Shown piece by piece: positions 43,287-51,962 of a DNA stretch of 64,000 nt. The stretch is taken from positions 1-64,000 of the forward strand of contig JBAZVN010000005.1 of the NCBI GenBank assembly GCA_041660815.1. Direction: 5' to 3'. This DNA is from PALSA-1006 sp041660815. GTDB lineage: Bacteria > Pseudomonadota > Gammaproteobacteria > Burkholderiales > Gallionellaceae. The first letter of the stretch is position 1. Every line of letters begins with the position of its first letter. The notes below the pieces were generated by a model that worked only from the letters and a program-made list of their open reading frames with translations, searched no databases and was not told the origin of the DNA. A program made the translations under genes and the position numbers.

Positions 43287-43367
43287 TTAATTTCACTTAA
43301 AATTATTTCGGGTTGTGCGCTTTTAATCTGTGCAAATCCGTGCTCATCTGTGGCTAAGCTTTTTCTA

Positions 43368-43778
43368 TCACCACGCGCCAACTTTAAAGCGTTCAATTTC
43401 ACGCCGGTCTCGCTTGGTTGGCCGACCTTTCATATCGGAAGGTTTCGGTAGCGCTTTTAATTCTAACGCGAGCGCTTCGCGCTTGATGCGACCGGCCTCG
43501 GTTTCACGATAAAGTTTTTGTGCCTGGGGAGCCGGGCCGCGCTTATCGGAAACCGCCAAAATCTCCACTTCAAAAATATACGGGCCTAAACGCAATGCCA
43601 AAATATCACCGGCACCCACTGTTTTAGCGGGCTTAACGCGTAACTCATTGACCAGCGCTTTTCCGCATTCAATCGCCTCAACCGCCAGAGCGCGTGTTTT
43701 GTAGAAACGTGCCGCCCATAGCCATTTATCGATTCGTATTTTTGAATTATCTGCCTGCTCAGCTGTATTTTTTCCCAT
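43368..43778 (-). CDS. hslR: S4-domain heat-shock protein Hsp15
   Basis: Small RNA-binding protein of 136 residues that in Escherichia coli rescues stalled 50S subunits carrying peptidyl-tRNA. The S4 domain is clear: IRIDKWLWAARFYKTRALAV, then GKALVNELRVKPAKTVGAGD. The C-terminal tail is basic (KGRPTKRDRREIERFK). I chose the ATG at 43778 because conserved sequence begins soon after it and it falls 26 bases after the mltA stop; an upstream start at 43847 would overlap mltA. Probably co-transcribed with mltA. Confidence 0.9.
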   Translation of the reverse strand: MGKNTAEQADNSKIRIDKWLWAARFYKTRALAVEAIECGKALVNELRVKPAKTVGAGDILALRLGPYIFEVEILAVSDKRGPAPQAQKLYRETEAGRIKREALALELKALPKPSDMKGRPTKRDRREIERFKVGAW

Positions 43779-43804
43779 CAAAAATTCCACACTCAACACA
43801 ATGA

Positions 43805-45061
43805 TCAATTCAACGCTGGTTCCGCACCCTTGGGAAACAGCACCCATAGACGACCCGCCTGCTTCATGCGTCCCGCCTGGGCTCCTGCCAACTCACCGAA
43901 TCCCCAAAAAAAATCCGCACGCACCGCTCCTTTAATCGCACCACCGGTATCTTGCGCGTGCATCAAACGATTCAGCGGCTCGCTGCTATTCGGCTGTGTA
44001 GTTGATAAAAATACCGGTGTGCCCAGCGGAATGGTGCGCGGATCAACCGCAATACTATATTCATTGGTCAGCGGTACGCCCAATGCGCCAAGCGGTGCCG
44101 GAAGTGTATTGGGTAATTCGCGGAAAAATACAAAACTGGGATTTTGCCCGAGCAGTGTAGCCAAGCGATCCGGGTTTTTGTCAGCCCAGTTTTTAATGCC
44201 CTGCATTGAAGTTTCTTCCGGCTTTAGTTCGCCCATCTCGATTAGTTTTTTACCAATCGAAATGTACGGATGTCCGTTTTGATCGGCATAACCGATTTTA
44301 ACCTGCGATCCGTCTTCCAATTCAATCCGTCCGGAGCCCTGGATTTGCAGAAAAAACAAATCTACCGCATTTTCCGCCCAAAGCAATTCACGGCCTTTAA
44401 AATTATTCATCCCGGCATCGATTTCCGCACGATTGTAATAAGGAACTAACTTCCTCCCCTGTAACTTGCCGCGCAAACGCATGCCTTTAAGTTGCGGATA
44501 CACTTCGCTTAAATCTACTTCCAGCAAGTCTTCCGGTACGCCATAAATTGGATAACGATATTTATCGCTTTTCTGGCGACTGCCTTTAAGCAAAGGTTCG
44601 TAATATCCGGTAATCAAACCCTGCTCGCTTCCATCTGCATTAAACACCTGATAGGGGGCAAACCAAGTCTCAAAAAATACATGTTGCGCAGCGGAATCTT
44701 TCAAATTAACTTGCTCGGCCATGCTGCAAATAGATTGCCACACCGGTCTATTTTTTACTGCCCGGCAACTTTGCCGAAGCGCGAGCCAAGACGGAGTCAA
44801 ATCCTGCGTGGACCAATTCGGCAGCATCTCCCATTTGCTGGGCATATAGGTAGGAGCAGCCACCACCGGTTTTTCACTGACAGTTGGCGCGGAAACGCAT
44901 ACCGGAGGTCCTGATACTTGTGCCGGTTGTGATACTACCGGACTGGATGGAGCGGGCGTCTGTGCAACATTTGCCGGTGGATTCGTTTTAACGGGAGTTT
45001 GGCAACCCACCAAAAAAATGGCTGCAATTCCAACAACTAGCTTTGGTTTATTCAACTTCAT
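43805..45061 (-). CDS. mltA: Membrane-bound lytic murein transglycosylase A
   Basis: Outer-membrane lipoprotein that cleaves peptidoglycan glycan strands with formation of anhydromuramic ends. 418 residues. The lipobox is FLVGC with Cys at about residue 20, then a Pro/Val-rich spacer to about 60. The MltA barrel has GLITGYYEPLLKGSRQ, WAENAVDLFFLQIQGSGRIE and GYADQNGHPYISIGKKL. The C-terminal 3D domain contains HAQDTGGAIKGAVRADFFWG with the catalytic Asp. The 26-base gap to hslR suggests a two-gene operon. Confidence 0.95.
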   Translation of the reverse strand: MKLNKPKLVVGIAAIFLVGCQTPVKTNPPANVAQTPAPSSPVVSQPAQVSGPPVCVSAPTVSEKPVVAAPTYMPSKWEMLPNWSTQDLTPSWLALRQSCRAVKNRPVWQSICSMAEQVNLKDSAAQHVFFETWFAPYQVFNADGSEQGLITGYYEPLLKGSRQKSDKYRYPIYGVPEDLLEVDLSEVYPQLKGMRLRGKLQGRKLVPYYNRAEIDAGMNNFKGRELLWAENAVDLFFLQIQGSGRIELEDGSQVKIGYADQNGHPYISIGKKLIEMGELKPEETSMQGIKNWADKNPDRLATLLGQNPSFVFFRELPNTLPAPLGALGVPLTNEYSIAVDPRTIPLGTPVFLSTTQPNSSEPLNRLMHAQDTGGAIKGAVRADFFWGFGELAGAQAGRMKQAGRLWVLFPKGAEPALN

Positions 45062-45149
45062 TTAAATCCTTATTAATTCAAATAGGCCTGCAGTCACTAC
45101 TTTACACAGCAATTACTAATATTATCCTAAATAATCAATTAGTTATGCC

Positions 45150-45533
45150 TTAGTGCAGAACGCGGGGAATGCTTAACACAAACTGCGGAATGGCCACTTT
45201 AAATTCTGAGCCGTCCTCCAATGCCATTAAATAACTGCCCGACATGGTGCCGACTTGAGTAGCTAAAACAGTTCCACTGGTGTACTCGAAGCTCTGACCG
45301 GGATTGATGGTAGGTTGTTCCCCGACTACACCTTTTCCCTTTACTTCCTGAATATGTTGATTGGAATCGGTGATGACCCAGTGACGACTGATTAATTTTA
45401 CGGACATTTCACCCTGATTGTTGAGGGTGATGGTATAGGCAAATACGAAACGATTTTCTGCCTCGGCAGATTGCTCGGGGAGATACCTCACCCGCACGGT
45501 CACTTGAATTTTATAGTGAGTTAAATTTTCCAT
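45150..45533 (-). CDS. apaG: ApaG protein
   Basis: Small beta-sandwich protein of 127 residues, family DUF525. The motif GVVGEQPTINPGQSFEYTSG and the segment GTMSGSYLM are highly typical. It has been linked with cobalt/magnesium resistance and diadenosine-nucleotide metabolism, but the biochemical role is unsettled. In many gammaproteobacteria it sits beside apaH; here apaH is about 9 kb away. It lies upstream of mltA on the same strand with 88 bases between them. Confidence 0.95.
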   Translation of the reverse strand: MENLTHYKIQVTVRVRYLPEQSAEAENRFVFAYTITLNNQGEMSVKLISRHWVITDSNQHIQEVKGKGVVGEQPTINPGQSFEYTSGTVLATQVGTMSGSYLMALEDGSEFKVAIPQFVLSIPRVLH

Positions 45534-45640
45534 TATTTAATGTGTTGTTTCCTTTTGACCACCCGCTGCACCGATCTTGCTTCCCGCCACTAACCAGAAA
45601 TTTCAAGGCACGCAGTATATCAAGTCTTTATCCAGAAAAT

Positions 45641-46525
45641 TCAAGTACTCGCAGCCTGGTCTACGTCCATGGAAGTCAGGGCATCTTGCACTGTCGGATA
45701 GCGAAGCTTCACCTTTAACTCTTGTTTCATACGCCGATTGGTAAGACGGCGCGATTCATTCATAAATGACCACATAAGCGGCGAAACTGTACATTCAACT
45801 TCTTGTCGCAACATACGCGGTACTCTGGGCAAGTGAAACTTATCGGCCACCACATCAAAATATTCGCCCATTTTCATTTCGCTATCGTCACTGGCATGAT
45901 ATAGACGATTGGGCTTGCCGAGTCGCATTGCCGCCACCACACAGCGCGCCAGATCATCCGCGTGAATATGATTGGTATAACTGTCCTGATCCGCGCTGAT
46001 AGCCGGCATCCCCGCAAGGATTCTTTCGCGCGGCAAACGCCCGGCAGCATAAATTCCCGGCACGCGCAAAATGCTGGCTTTGACCCGATTTCTTGCGGCC
46101 CAGTGCCGGATAAGAGTTTCTGCCGCAATGCGGCGGCGCGCCCTGGCTGATTGCGGATTAGCCGGGCAAGTTTCGCTCACCCGATCACCGGCGCAATCGC
46201 CATATACCCCGCTGGTGCTGATGTAGATTATTTGCCGGGGAAACTGCCCCTGAGAAAGTGCGGCGAGCAAATTTCGCGTGCGCGGATCTTGCTCTCCAAG
46301 ATTGGCCGGCGGAGCAAAATGTAAAACCGTGTCCGCAATCCCCGCGATGCGTTCAAGTGAATTTCGATCATCCAAATCCCCGTCAAGCGGAATAACGCCC
46401 TGCTTGCGCAATTCAGCCCTTCGTATCGGGTTGCGTACCAGACCAAAAAGCTGAAAACGCCCGTGTAACAATCCGATTACCCGGTTGGCAATATCTCCGC
46501 ATCCGATAATTAGAATTTTTTTCAT
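45641..46525 (-). CDS. NAD(P)-dependent epimerase/dehydratase-like protein (YeeZ-like)
   Basis: Protein of 294 residues with a Rossmann fold of the extended short-chain dehydrogenase type. The N-terminal nucleotide site is KILIIGCGDIANRVIGLL. A segment like IIYISTSGVYGDCAGDRVSE holds the Ser/Tyr region, and later NHIHADDLARCVVAAM is typical of sugar-nucleotide epimerase relatives. The YxxxK catalytic motif is not clearly kept (ARARRRIAAE follows the expected place), as in YeeZ-type members, so it may not be a standard epimerase. The substrate is unknown. It is divergent from the reductase gene, with 49 bases between them. Confidence 0.8.
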   Translation of the reverse strand: MKKILIIGCGDIANRVIGLLHGRFQLFGLVRNPIRRAELRKQGVIPLDGDLDDRNSLERIAGIADTVLHFAPPANLGEQDPRTRNLLAALSQGQFPRQIIYISTSGVYGDCAGDRVSETCPANPQSARARRRIAAETLIRHWAARNRVKASILRVPGIYAAGRLPRERILAGMPAISADQDSYTNHIHADDLARCVVAAMRLGKPNRLYHASDDSEMKMGEYFDVVADKFHLPRVPRMLRQEVECTVSPLMWSFMNESRRLTNRRMKQELKVKLRYPTVQDALTSMDVDQAAST

Positions 46526-46574
46526 GGCTTAATTATGCGTTAAAATTGCGGTTTCGCGAATTCAATAACCAATC

Positions 46575-47582
46575 ATGACCTTCAAAACGACTATAAAACC
46601 CAGCAATCACAGCTTCAAAACAGGTGCGGGTGAAACCATTCTTGAGGCCGCCATTGCACACGGCTTCACTCTCCCTTACAGCTGCCGGAATGGCGCCTGT
46701 GGCGTATGCAAAGGTAAAATTTTAGAAGGAGCGGTAGATTATGGGAATGTTCAAAATTACGCCTTAAGCGATGCCGAAAAGGCCGGCGGATTGGCTTTGT
46801 TCTGCTGTGCAAAGCCCAAGTCCGATCTGGTTATCGAAAGCCATGAAGTAACCATCGGTAGCGATATTCAAGTAAAAACTCTGCCTTGCCGTGTGCAGAA
46901 GATGGAAAAAGTGGCCGAGGATGTCATGGTGCTATCGTTGAAGTTGCCGGCCAATGAACACCTTAAATTTATGGCCGGGCAATATATTGATATTCTGCAA
47001 AAAGACGGCAAGCCGCGCAGTTTTTCTCTGGCAAATGCGCCGCATGATGATGAATTTTTACAGTTGCATGTGCGCAATATTGCCGGTGGCACTTTCACAC
47101 AGCATGTTTTCAACGAAATGAAAGAACGCGACATCATGCGCATTAAAGGGCCGCTCGGCACTTTCTTCCTGCGCGAGGATTCCAACAAACCCATCATTTT
47201 CATCGCCAGCGGCACCGGCTTTGCGCCGACCAAAGCCATTATCGAACACGCTCTGCATATCGGCATCAAGCGTCCCATGCATTTGTATTGGGGCGTGCGC
47301 AAACAGGCTGATCTGTATATGCTGGAACTAGCCAAAAGCTGGGAAGCGCAGGGCGTCAAATTCACCCCGGTGGTATCTGACGAGGCATGGCCGGGTCGCA
47401 GCGGATTTGTACACCAAGCTGTGCTGGAAGACTATACCGATTTATCGGGTTACCAGGTTTATGCCTGTGGCGCACCGGTAGTGGTTGAAACCGCGCATCG
47501 CGAAATCACCGAAAAATGCGGCTTGCCCAACGAAGAATTTTTCTCGGATGCGTTTACCTTTGTACCGAAAGCCGCTGTTTAA
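46575..47582 (+). CDS. 2Fe-2S ferredoxin-fused NAD(P)H reductase
   Basis: Cytoplasmic electron-transfer flavoprotein of 335 residues. The N-terminal plant-type ferredoxin domain has cluster ligands Cys37, Cys42 and Cys45 (SCRNGACGVC) and Cys77 or Cys78. A FAD domain follows (GQYIDILQKDGKPRSFSLAN), then a NAD-binding domain (FIASGTGFAPTKAIIEHAL and VYACGAPVVVE). The plan matches CDP-6-deoxyglucoseen reductase-like and oxygenase reductase proteins, which are common single genes in betaproteobacteria. No dehydratase or oxygenase partner is nearby, so the electron acceptor cannot be named. Its stop codon overlaps the stop of the convergent small gene. Confidence 0.88.
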   Translation: MTFKTTIKPSNHSFKTGAGETILEAAIAHGFTLPYSCRNGACGVCKGKILEGAVDYGNVQNYALSDAEKAGGLALFCCAKPKSDLVIESHEVTIGSDIQVKTLPCRVQKMEKVAEDVMVLSLKLPANEHLKFMAGQYIDILQKDGKPRSFSLANAPHDDEFLQLHVRNIAGGTFTQHVFNEMKERDIMRIKGPLGTFFLREDSNKPIIFIASGTGFAPTKAIIEHALHIGIKRPMHLYWGVRKQADLYMLELAKSWEAQGVKFTPVVSDEAWPGRSGFVHQAVLEDYTDLSGYQVYACGAPVVVETAHREITEKCGLPNEEFFSDAFTFVPKAAV

Positions 47583-47818
47583 TTGGAGAAATTTGCGGGC
47601 TCTGCTGCGGGTGGCTCGTGATGCTCCACCTTTAGAGTTAAATTGGGCTTGAGGCCGGCAAGTGCAGGTAAAAGATGGTTAAGTACCTGTTCTGCCGTCA
47701 TGCGAAATGTTCGCCCGCGCGCACTAATTTTTAGCCAACCGGCCTTGTCTCGATAATAGCGTTCAGTGAAATTATCGGTTCCCATCAGGATGACATAGCT
47801 ATCATTAGTGAGCTTCAT
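47579..47818 (-). CDS. Small conserved-looking hypothetical protein at the end of the heme operon
   Basis: Function not recognised. 79 residues starting MKLTNDSYVILMGTDNFTERYY, soluble, with a central basic part (KISARGRTFRMTAEQVLNHLL) and a Pro/Glu-rich tail. The ATG lies 4 bases after the hemY stop on the same strand, which makes it the fifth gene of the hemC-hemD-hemX-hemY operon. Its stop overlaps that of the convergent reductase. The tight spacing is the main reason to treat it as real. Confidence 0.7.
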   Translation of the reverse strand: MKLTNDSYVILMGTDNFTERYYRDKAGWLKISARGRTFRMTAEQVLNHLLPALAGLKPNLTLKVEHHEPPAAEPANFSN

Positions 47819-47822
47819 GGGC

Positions 47823-48992
47823 TTACTCTAGCGTCATTGCCAGATGATAATAATTAAACGCTACATCTTTTTTATCCAACTTTTCCGCCAGCTGGCCCAA
47901 GGCGCTGTAGGCCGCACGACTGGGTGCCAAGCTGATGCTGGCATCCAGATAATTTTGCGCCTTGCCCCATAATTCCTGCTTTAAACAAAGTTTACCCAGC
48001 GCCAGCAACAGTCCCGCATCATCCTGATGCACTTTTAACCAGCGTTCCGCCTGGTTAATCTGCGTCACAACATCATCGGTATGACAATCGCCATACAAGG
48101 TAACCAGGTCGCTATCCCATTGCGCATTTAAACTTTCCACCAGCACTTTTCCGGCACTGTTGGGTTCATGCAATCTGATATACGCCTTGGCCGCAGCCGC
48201 GGTAATTTTGGATAGTCGTTTTAATTCACCTGGCACATTTCTCCAGATACTACGCAGGGTATCGGCATCATTCATTGGATCGCGCAATTTTTCCAGCCAG
48301 GCTTGCTGGCGAAGTTGCAAGGCAAGCGTGGCATCAATCGCACGACGTTTTTCCAGTTGTGCGGCAACCTCCAACACGGCATCCCAGTTACGCGATTGCT
48401 GTTGCGCCTTTAACTCCAGCGTTAACGCACCCACGTGCTTGCTGCCGCCCGACTTGTTTAATTCTTTGAGAGAATTCAACGCGGACGCGGGGTTTTTCTC
48501 ATCCAGTAGAAATTCAGTTTTGGCCATCAGGCGCATGGTTGCTTCACCCACGCTTTTCCCCTCGGCATCGGCCAGATACGCGTCTCGCTTGTCAAATTCA
48601 TGCTGCTCATGCGCCGCGCGGGCGGCGATGATGGAATTCAAACCGGATTTTTCTCCCAGCTCCATAGAGTGCACCGCCGCTTTTTCAGCTGCGGCATAGC
48701 GACCTTCGAAGAAGGCTGTGAACGCATCCATCATCGCAGCACGTCCTTTTTCATGCGCGCGTTCCCGGCGGAAATTCCGCACATATTCCGGCAAGCGTAG
48801 CGCAGCTGCCAGCAAACGTACCACGCTATAACCGAAGACAAATAGCGCAAGACAAGATAAAACAAATAAAGTCAGGGACAATTCAACACGGTAGGGCGGA
48901 ATAACAAATTGCACGTAGCCGGTATTGTGCGAGAGCAACGTTACCGCAATCGCCGCTGAAAAAATTGCCAGTAACCAGACAAGAAATTTCAT
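47823..48992 (-). CDS. hemY: HemY-like heme biosynthesis-associated TPR protein
   Basis: Inner-membrane protein of 389 residues belonging to the proteobacterial HemY family, which is not the protoporphyrinogen oxidase of the same name in Bacillus. Two membrane spans occur at about 2-21 and 39-62, then the HemY_N segment (RREREHEK-like: FRRERAHEKGRAAMMDAFTA) and a helical TPR array to the C-terminus (ALGKLCLKQELWGKAQNYLD). Its role in late porphyrin synthesis is not fully defined. It overlaps hemX by 4 bases. Confidence 0.92.
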   Translation of the reverse strand: MKFLVWLLAIFSAAIAVTLLSHNTGYVQFVIPPYRVELSLTLFVLSCLALFVFGYSVVRLLAAALRLPEYVRNFRRERAHEKGRAAMMDAFTAFFEGRYAAAEKAAVHSMELGEKSGLNSIIAARAAHEQHEFDKRDAYLADAEGKSVGEATMRLMAKTEFLLDEKNPASALNSLKELNKSGGSKHVGALTLELKAQQQSRNWDAVLEVAAQLEKRRAIDATLALQLRQQAWLEKLRDPMNDADTLRSIWRNVPGELKRLSKITAAAAKAYIRLHEPNSAGKVLVESLNAQWDSDLVTLYGDCHTDDVVTQINQAERWLKVHQDDAGLLLALGKLCLKQELWGKAQNYLDASISLAPSRAAYSALGQLAEKLDKKDVAFNYYHLAMTLE

Positions 48993-50089
48993 CGCGCCAC
49001 TTTCTCGTGTGAAATTCTATAGTTACGCACAGCCTCAAGACTTCCGCCGATATCCGGAAGCTCAATATTAATATTGGACGCTGCCAGTTTTTGCAATGAT
49101 GCCAATACCAGCGCCCCCTCTTTTGACTGCGTGTCAAAATATAATTTGGTCCACTCCTGGGCAGTTTTCAAATCATGTTTATAGCTGGCTTCATCATGTG
49201 ACAACAACGCGAGGCGCGCCGACAACAAGCGGATTTTTAAATTCTCTTTCAGGAAAAATGACTGCGTGGGCGACAGCAACGGTAGCTCGCGCTTTTGGGT
49301 ATTTTCAATACGCACCAAATGTTTGGCCTCTTGCCACAATTCGCGCCAGAATTTCTTCCAGACACCTTCATCCGGCACCGGAATGGCTAAAGCGTCCCGA
49401 ACTTCCGGGCGAATATTTTGGGATAAAGGCAAAGTATCGATTGCAACCACCAAGCCATCGATGCGCATATTGATACCGGTGATATCAATCAGAGGCAAGG
49501 TGCGCAATTTATCGATATCCTGATTAATGGTCTTTCTTAAATTAGTTAAGGTGGGGCGATCCAGGCGTTTTAGGCGATCATCAGCATGTTGCATTGCAAT
49601 CAGAGCAGCTTTTATATTGGCCGAGAGTTGTAATTGCTGCGCGGCAATCATCAGCATTTGCTCCACTTCGGCAAGTGCAGTTTGATCTCGGCTGCTCGAC
49701 ATTTCCTGATACAACGCATCCAGTGCAGCGCGCTGATTTTGCGATTCGGCAAACTTGCTTTCCAGCACACTCAATTTTCCGCCCAATTCACGCACCACTT
49801 CCTGATTCTGCGTGACCAGCGTTTGGTTGGCTTTATTGCTGCCATCCATTTCCGACAGGCGTTTAGCGACTTCTTGCTGTACCTGATTAATCTGGGAGTG
49901 CGCATCAAACCATTGCCATAGAAAAACCACCACTAACAGTGCCAGCGTCAATTGGGTAATACTCATTTTGGAAATGATATTGCCGACAGCGGGCTGATGA
50001 GGGCTCTTCAACATGGCACGAAAAGTACCCGTATTTAACCCCGCATCGTCCTGCGTCGCTTGAGAATTTTCTGGCTTTTGATCATTCAT
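48989..50089 (-). CDS. hemX: HemX-family protein
   Basis: Membrane-anchored protein of 366 residues in the HemX family, often mislabelled uroporphyrin-III C-methyltransferase; it lacks the methyltransferase fold. One span at about 44-62 (ITQLTLALLVVVFLWQW) is followed by a coiled coil (INQVQQEVAKRLSEMD) and a helical periplasmic domain. I chose the ATG at 50089, which gives an ATGA overlap with the hemD stop; the open frame continues upstream but only inside hemD in another frame. It ends 4 bases inside hemY. It is thought to assist heme or siroheme synthesis as a regulator or scaffold. Confidence 0.9.
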   Translation of the reverse strand: MNDQKPENSQATQDDAGLNTGTFRAMLKSPHQPAVGNIISKMSITQLTLALLVVVFLWQWFDAHSQINQVQQEVAKRLSEMDGSNKANQTLVTQNQEVVRELGGKLSVLESKFAESQNQRAALDALYQEMSSSRDQTALAEVEQMLMIAAQQLQLSANIKAALIAMQHADDRLKRLDRPTLTNLRKTINQDIDKLRTLPLIDITGINMRIDGLVVAIDTLPLSQNIRPEVRDALAIPVPDEGVWKKFWRELWQEAKHLVRIENTQKRELPLLSPTQSFFLKENLKIRLLSARLALLSHDEASYKHDLKTAQEWTKLYFDTQSKEGALVLASLQKLAASNINIELPDIGGSLEAVRNYRISHEKVAR

Positions 50090-50877
50090 ACCTGCATTCC
50101 AATACTTTTGGGTTTCGTCCATGATACCAAACCGGCAACCACACCCGCATCGCCCTCCGGGGTTAAAAAAACCTGCTTCCAACCCATGTTTCGGGCATTT
50201 TCCGCAATTCGGGCATGCGGTACAAAAATCGCCGTATCGGCAAGTTGCATGGTGTTTTGTTTGCCCAGCATTTCCCAAAGATGCTGCAAAGCTTCACTGC
50301 TGCTAACAGTGATTGCATCGACCGGCTGCGCAAGTAGCACCGTCAAATCTTGCCGCGCTTTGCTGCGCTGATAACAGCTGACATATTCCACCCGTGCACC
50401 GCGCGCTTTAAGCGTATCGCCCAACAATTCACGCCCCCCGTCGCCGCGAAAAATTGCGATCTTCCAACCTTGCACATTTTGCAACTCGGGCAGCGCCAAT
50501 AACGCTTCGCTGTCACTTTTACCCTGCGGCACAATAACCTGTTTGATGCCCGCCTCGCGCAATGCTTGCGCGCTACTTTGTCCCACGCTGGCAATTTGCA
50601 AAGTTGCCGGAATATTACTCAACGCACCGATTGCCTTCAGGCCGTAACGAACCGCGTTGGGGCTGATAAAAATAGCCAGATTAAATTCGGCCAGACGCCC
50701 AGTCACCTTCTGTAAAGCGTGCTCATCGGTGGCGGGCGCAATTTCCAGTAAGGGAAACAAAATCACCTTGCCTCCAAGCTGCTCGATATCTTGCTGCAAC
50801 TGCCCTGCCTGCGCGCGCGGACGCGTGACGACAATATTTAATCCGGCCAGCGGTTTATCCTGCGCGTCACACTGCAT
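50086..50877 (-). CDS. hemD: Uroporphyrinogen-III synthase
   Basis: Cyclises hydroxymethylbilane with inversion of ring D, giving uroporphyrinogen III. 263 residues, the usual size, in a two-domain fold with low overall conservation. Recognisable parts are LNIVVTRPRAQAGQLQQDIE at the N-terminus, IFISPNAVRYGL, SVGQSSAQALREAGI and ITVSSSEALQHLWEML. It starts 12 bases after the hemC stop and overlaps hemX by 4 bases, so the operon context confirms the call. Confidence 0.94.
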   Translation of the reverse strand: MQCDAQDKPLAGLNIVVTRPRAQAGQLQQDIEQLGGKVILFPLLEIAPATDEHALQKVTGRLAEFNLAIFISPNAVRYGLKAIGALSNIPATLQIASVGQSSAQALREAGIKQVIVPQGKSDSEALLALPELQNVQGWKIAIFRGDGGRELLGDTLKARGARVEYVSCYQRSKARQDLTVLLAQPVDAITVSSSEALQHLWEMLGKQNTMQLADTAIFVPHARIAENARNMGWKQVFLTPEGDAGVVAGLVSWTKPKSIGMQV

Positions 50878-50889
50878 TTGTCTTTTAAA

Positions 50890-51840
50890 TCAAATAGTTA
50901 GTGATGAAAGAATTTCACCCGCACCCTGTTTAAGCAAGTCTTCTGCAAGCGCATTTCCCAGCGCTTCCGGTGCTTCAATAGTGCCGATTTGTTCTGCACG
51001 CAACATCTTTTTTCCATCCGGGCTGGCAACAAAACCGCGCATGCGTAGCGTATTACCCTGCACTTCGGCAAATCCGCCCAATGGAACCTGGCAACTGCCT
51101 GCCAAAGCGCGGCTCATAGCTCGCTCGGCAAATACACAGGCGGCCGTTTCCGCATCATGCAGCGGTCGCAGCAATGCTTCCAAATCCGCACGATTGGCAC
51201 GAATTTCAATGCCCAGTGCGCCCTGCCCCACAGCGGGCAAACTTTCTTCGCTGGAAATTTCAGCGCGAATGCGTGCCCCCAATCCGAGTCGTTTTAAACC
51301 GGCTGCGGCCAGAATAATGGCTGCATATTGCCCTTCATCCAATTTGCGCAAACGGGTTTGCACATTGCCGCGCAACGGTTGAATGTCCAAATGGGGAAAA
51401 CGTGCGCGCAACTGACTTTCGCGGCGCAAGCTTGACGTGCCCACCACGCTCCCTGCGGGCAAAGACGCCAAATTTTCAAATTTATTGGAGACAAATGCAT
51501 CGCGCGGATCTTCGCGTTTGCCGATGCAGGCCAACACAAAACCTTCCGGCAAATGCATCGGCACATCCTTTAATGAATGTACCGCAATATCCGCGCTGCC
51601 ATTTTCCAAGGCAGTCTCCAGCTCTTTGACGAACAGGCCTTTACCGCCGATTTTTGACAGGGTAACGTCCAGAATCTGGTCGCCCTGGGTTGTCATGCCC
51701 AATATACTGACATCGGTTTGTGGATATAATGCGCGCAGTCGGTCTCGGATATGTTCTGCCTGCCACATTGCCAAAGCGCTTTCGCGCGATGCGATGACGA
51801 GTTTTTTCGGTACGGCTGTAGTTTGAGAGTCCTGATTCAT
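50890..51840 (-). CDS. hemC: Porphobilinogen deaminase (hydroxymethylbilane synthase)
   Basis: Condenses four porphobilinogen molecules into hydroxymethylbilane. 316 residues. Key segments are IASRESALAMWQAEHI, HSLKDVPMHLPEGF, GTSSLRRESQLRARFP, RGNVQTRLRKLDEGQYAAI and the cofactor-attachment Cys at about residue 250 in LAGSCQVPLGG, which carries the dipyrromethane primer. It is the first gene of the leftward heme operon and is divergent from ppc with 122 bases between them. Confidence 0.97.
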   Translation of the reverse strand: MNQDSQTTAVPKKLVIASRESALAMWQAEHIRDRLRALYPQTDVSILGMTTQGDQILDVTLSKIGGKGLFVKELETALENGSADIAVHSLKDVPMHLPEGFVLACIGKREDPRDAFVSNKFENLASLPAGSVVGTSSLRRESQLRARFPHLDIQPLRGNVQTRLRKLDEGQYAAIILAAAGLKRLGLGARIRAEISSEESLPAVGQGALGIEIRANRADLEALLRPLHDAETAACVFAERAMSRALAGSCQVPLGGFAEVQGNTLRMRGFVASPDGKKMLRAEQIGTIEAPEALGNALAEDLLKQGAGEILSSLTI

Positions 51841-51962
51841 TGCTTTTCCTGATAGATTATTTTGTTAAATTTTTGCGGCGCATTCTAACATGGCCACGAA
51901 CTGCTTGCCTTCTTCAGGCTAACTGCCTGAATTGAATATCCTGAATTAAATATTTTGACCTT

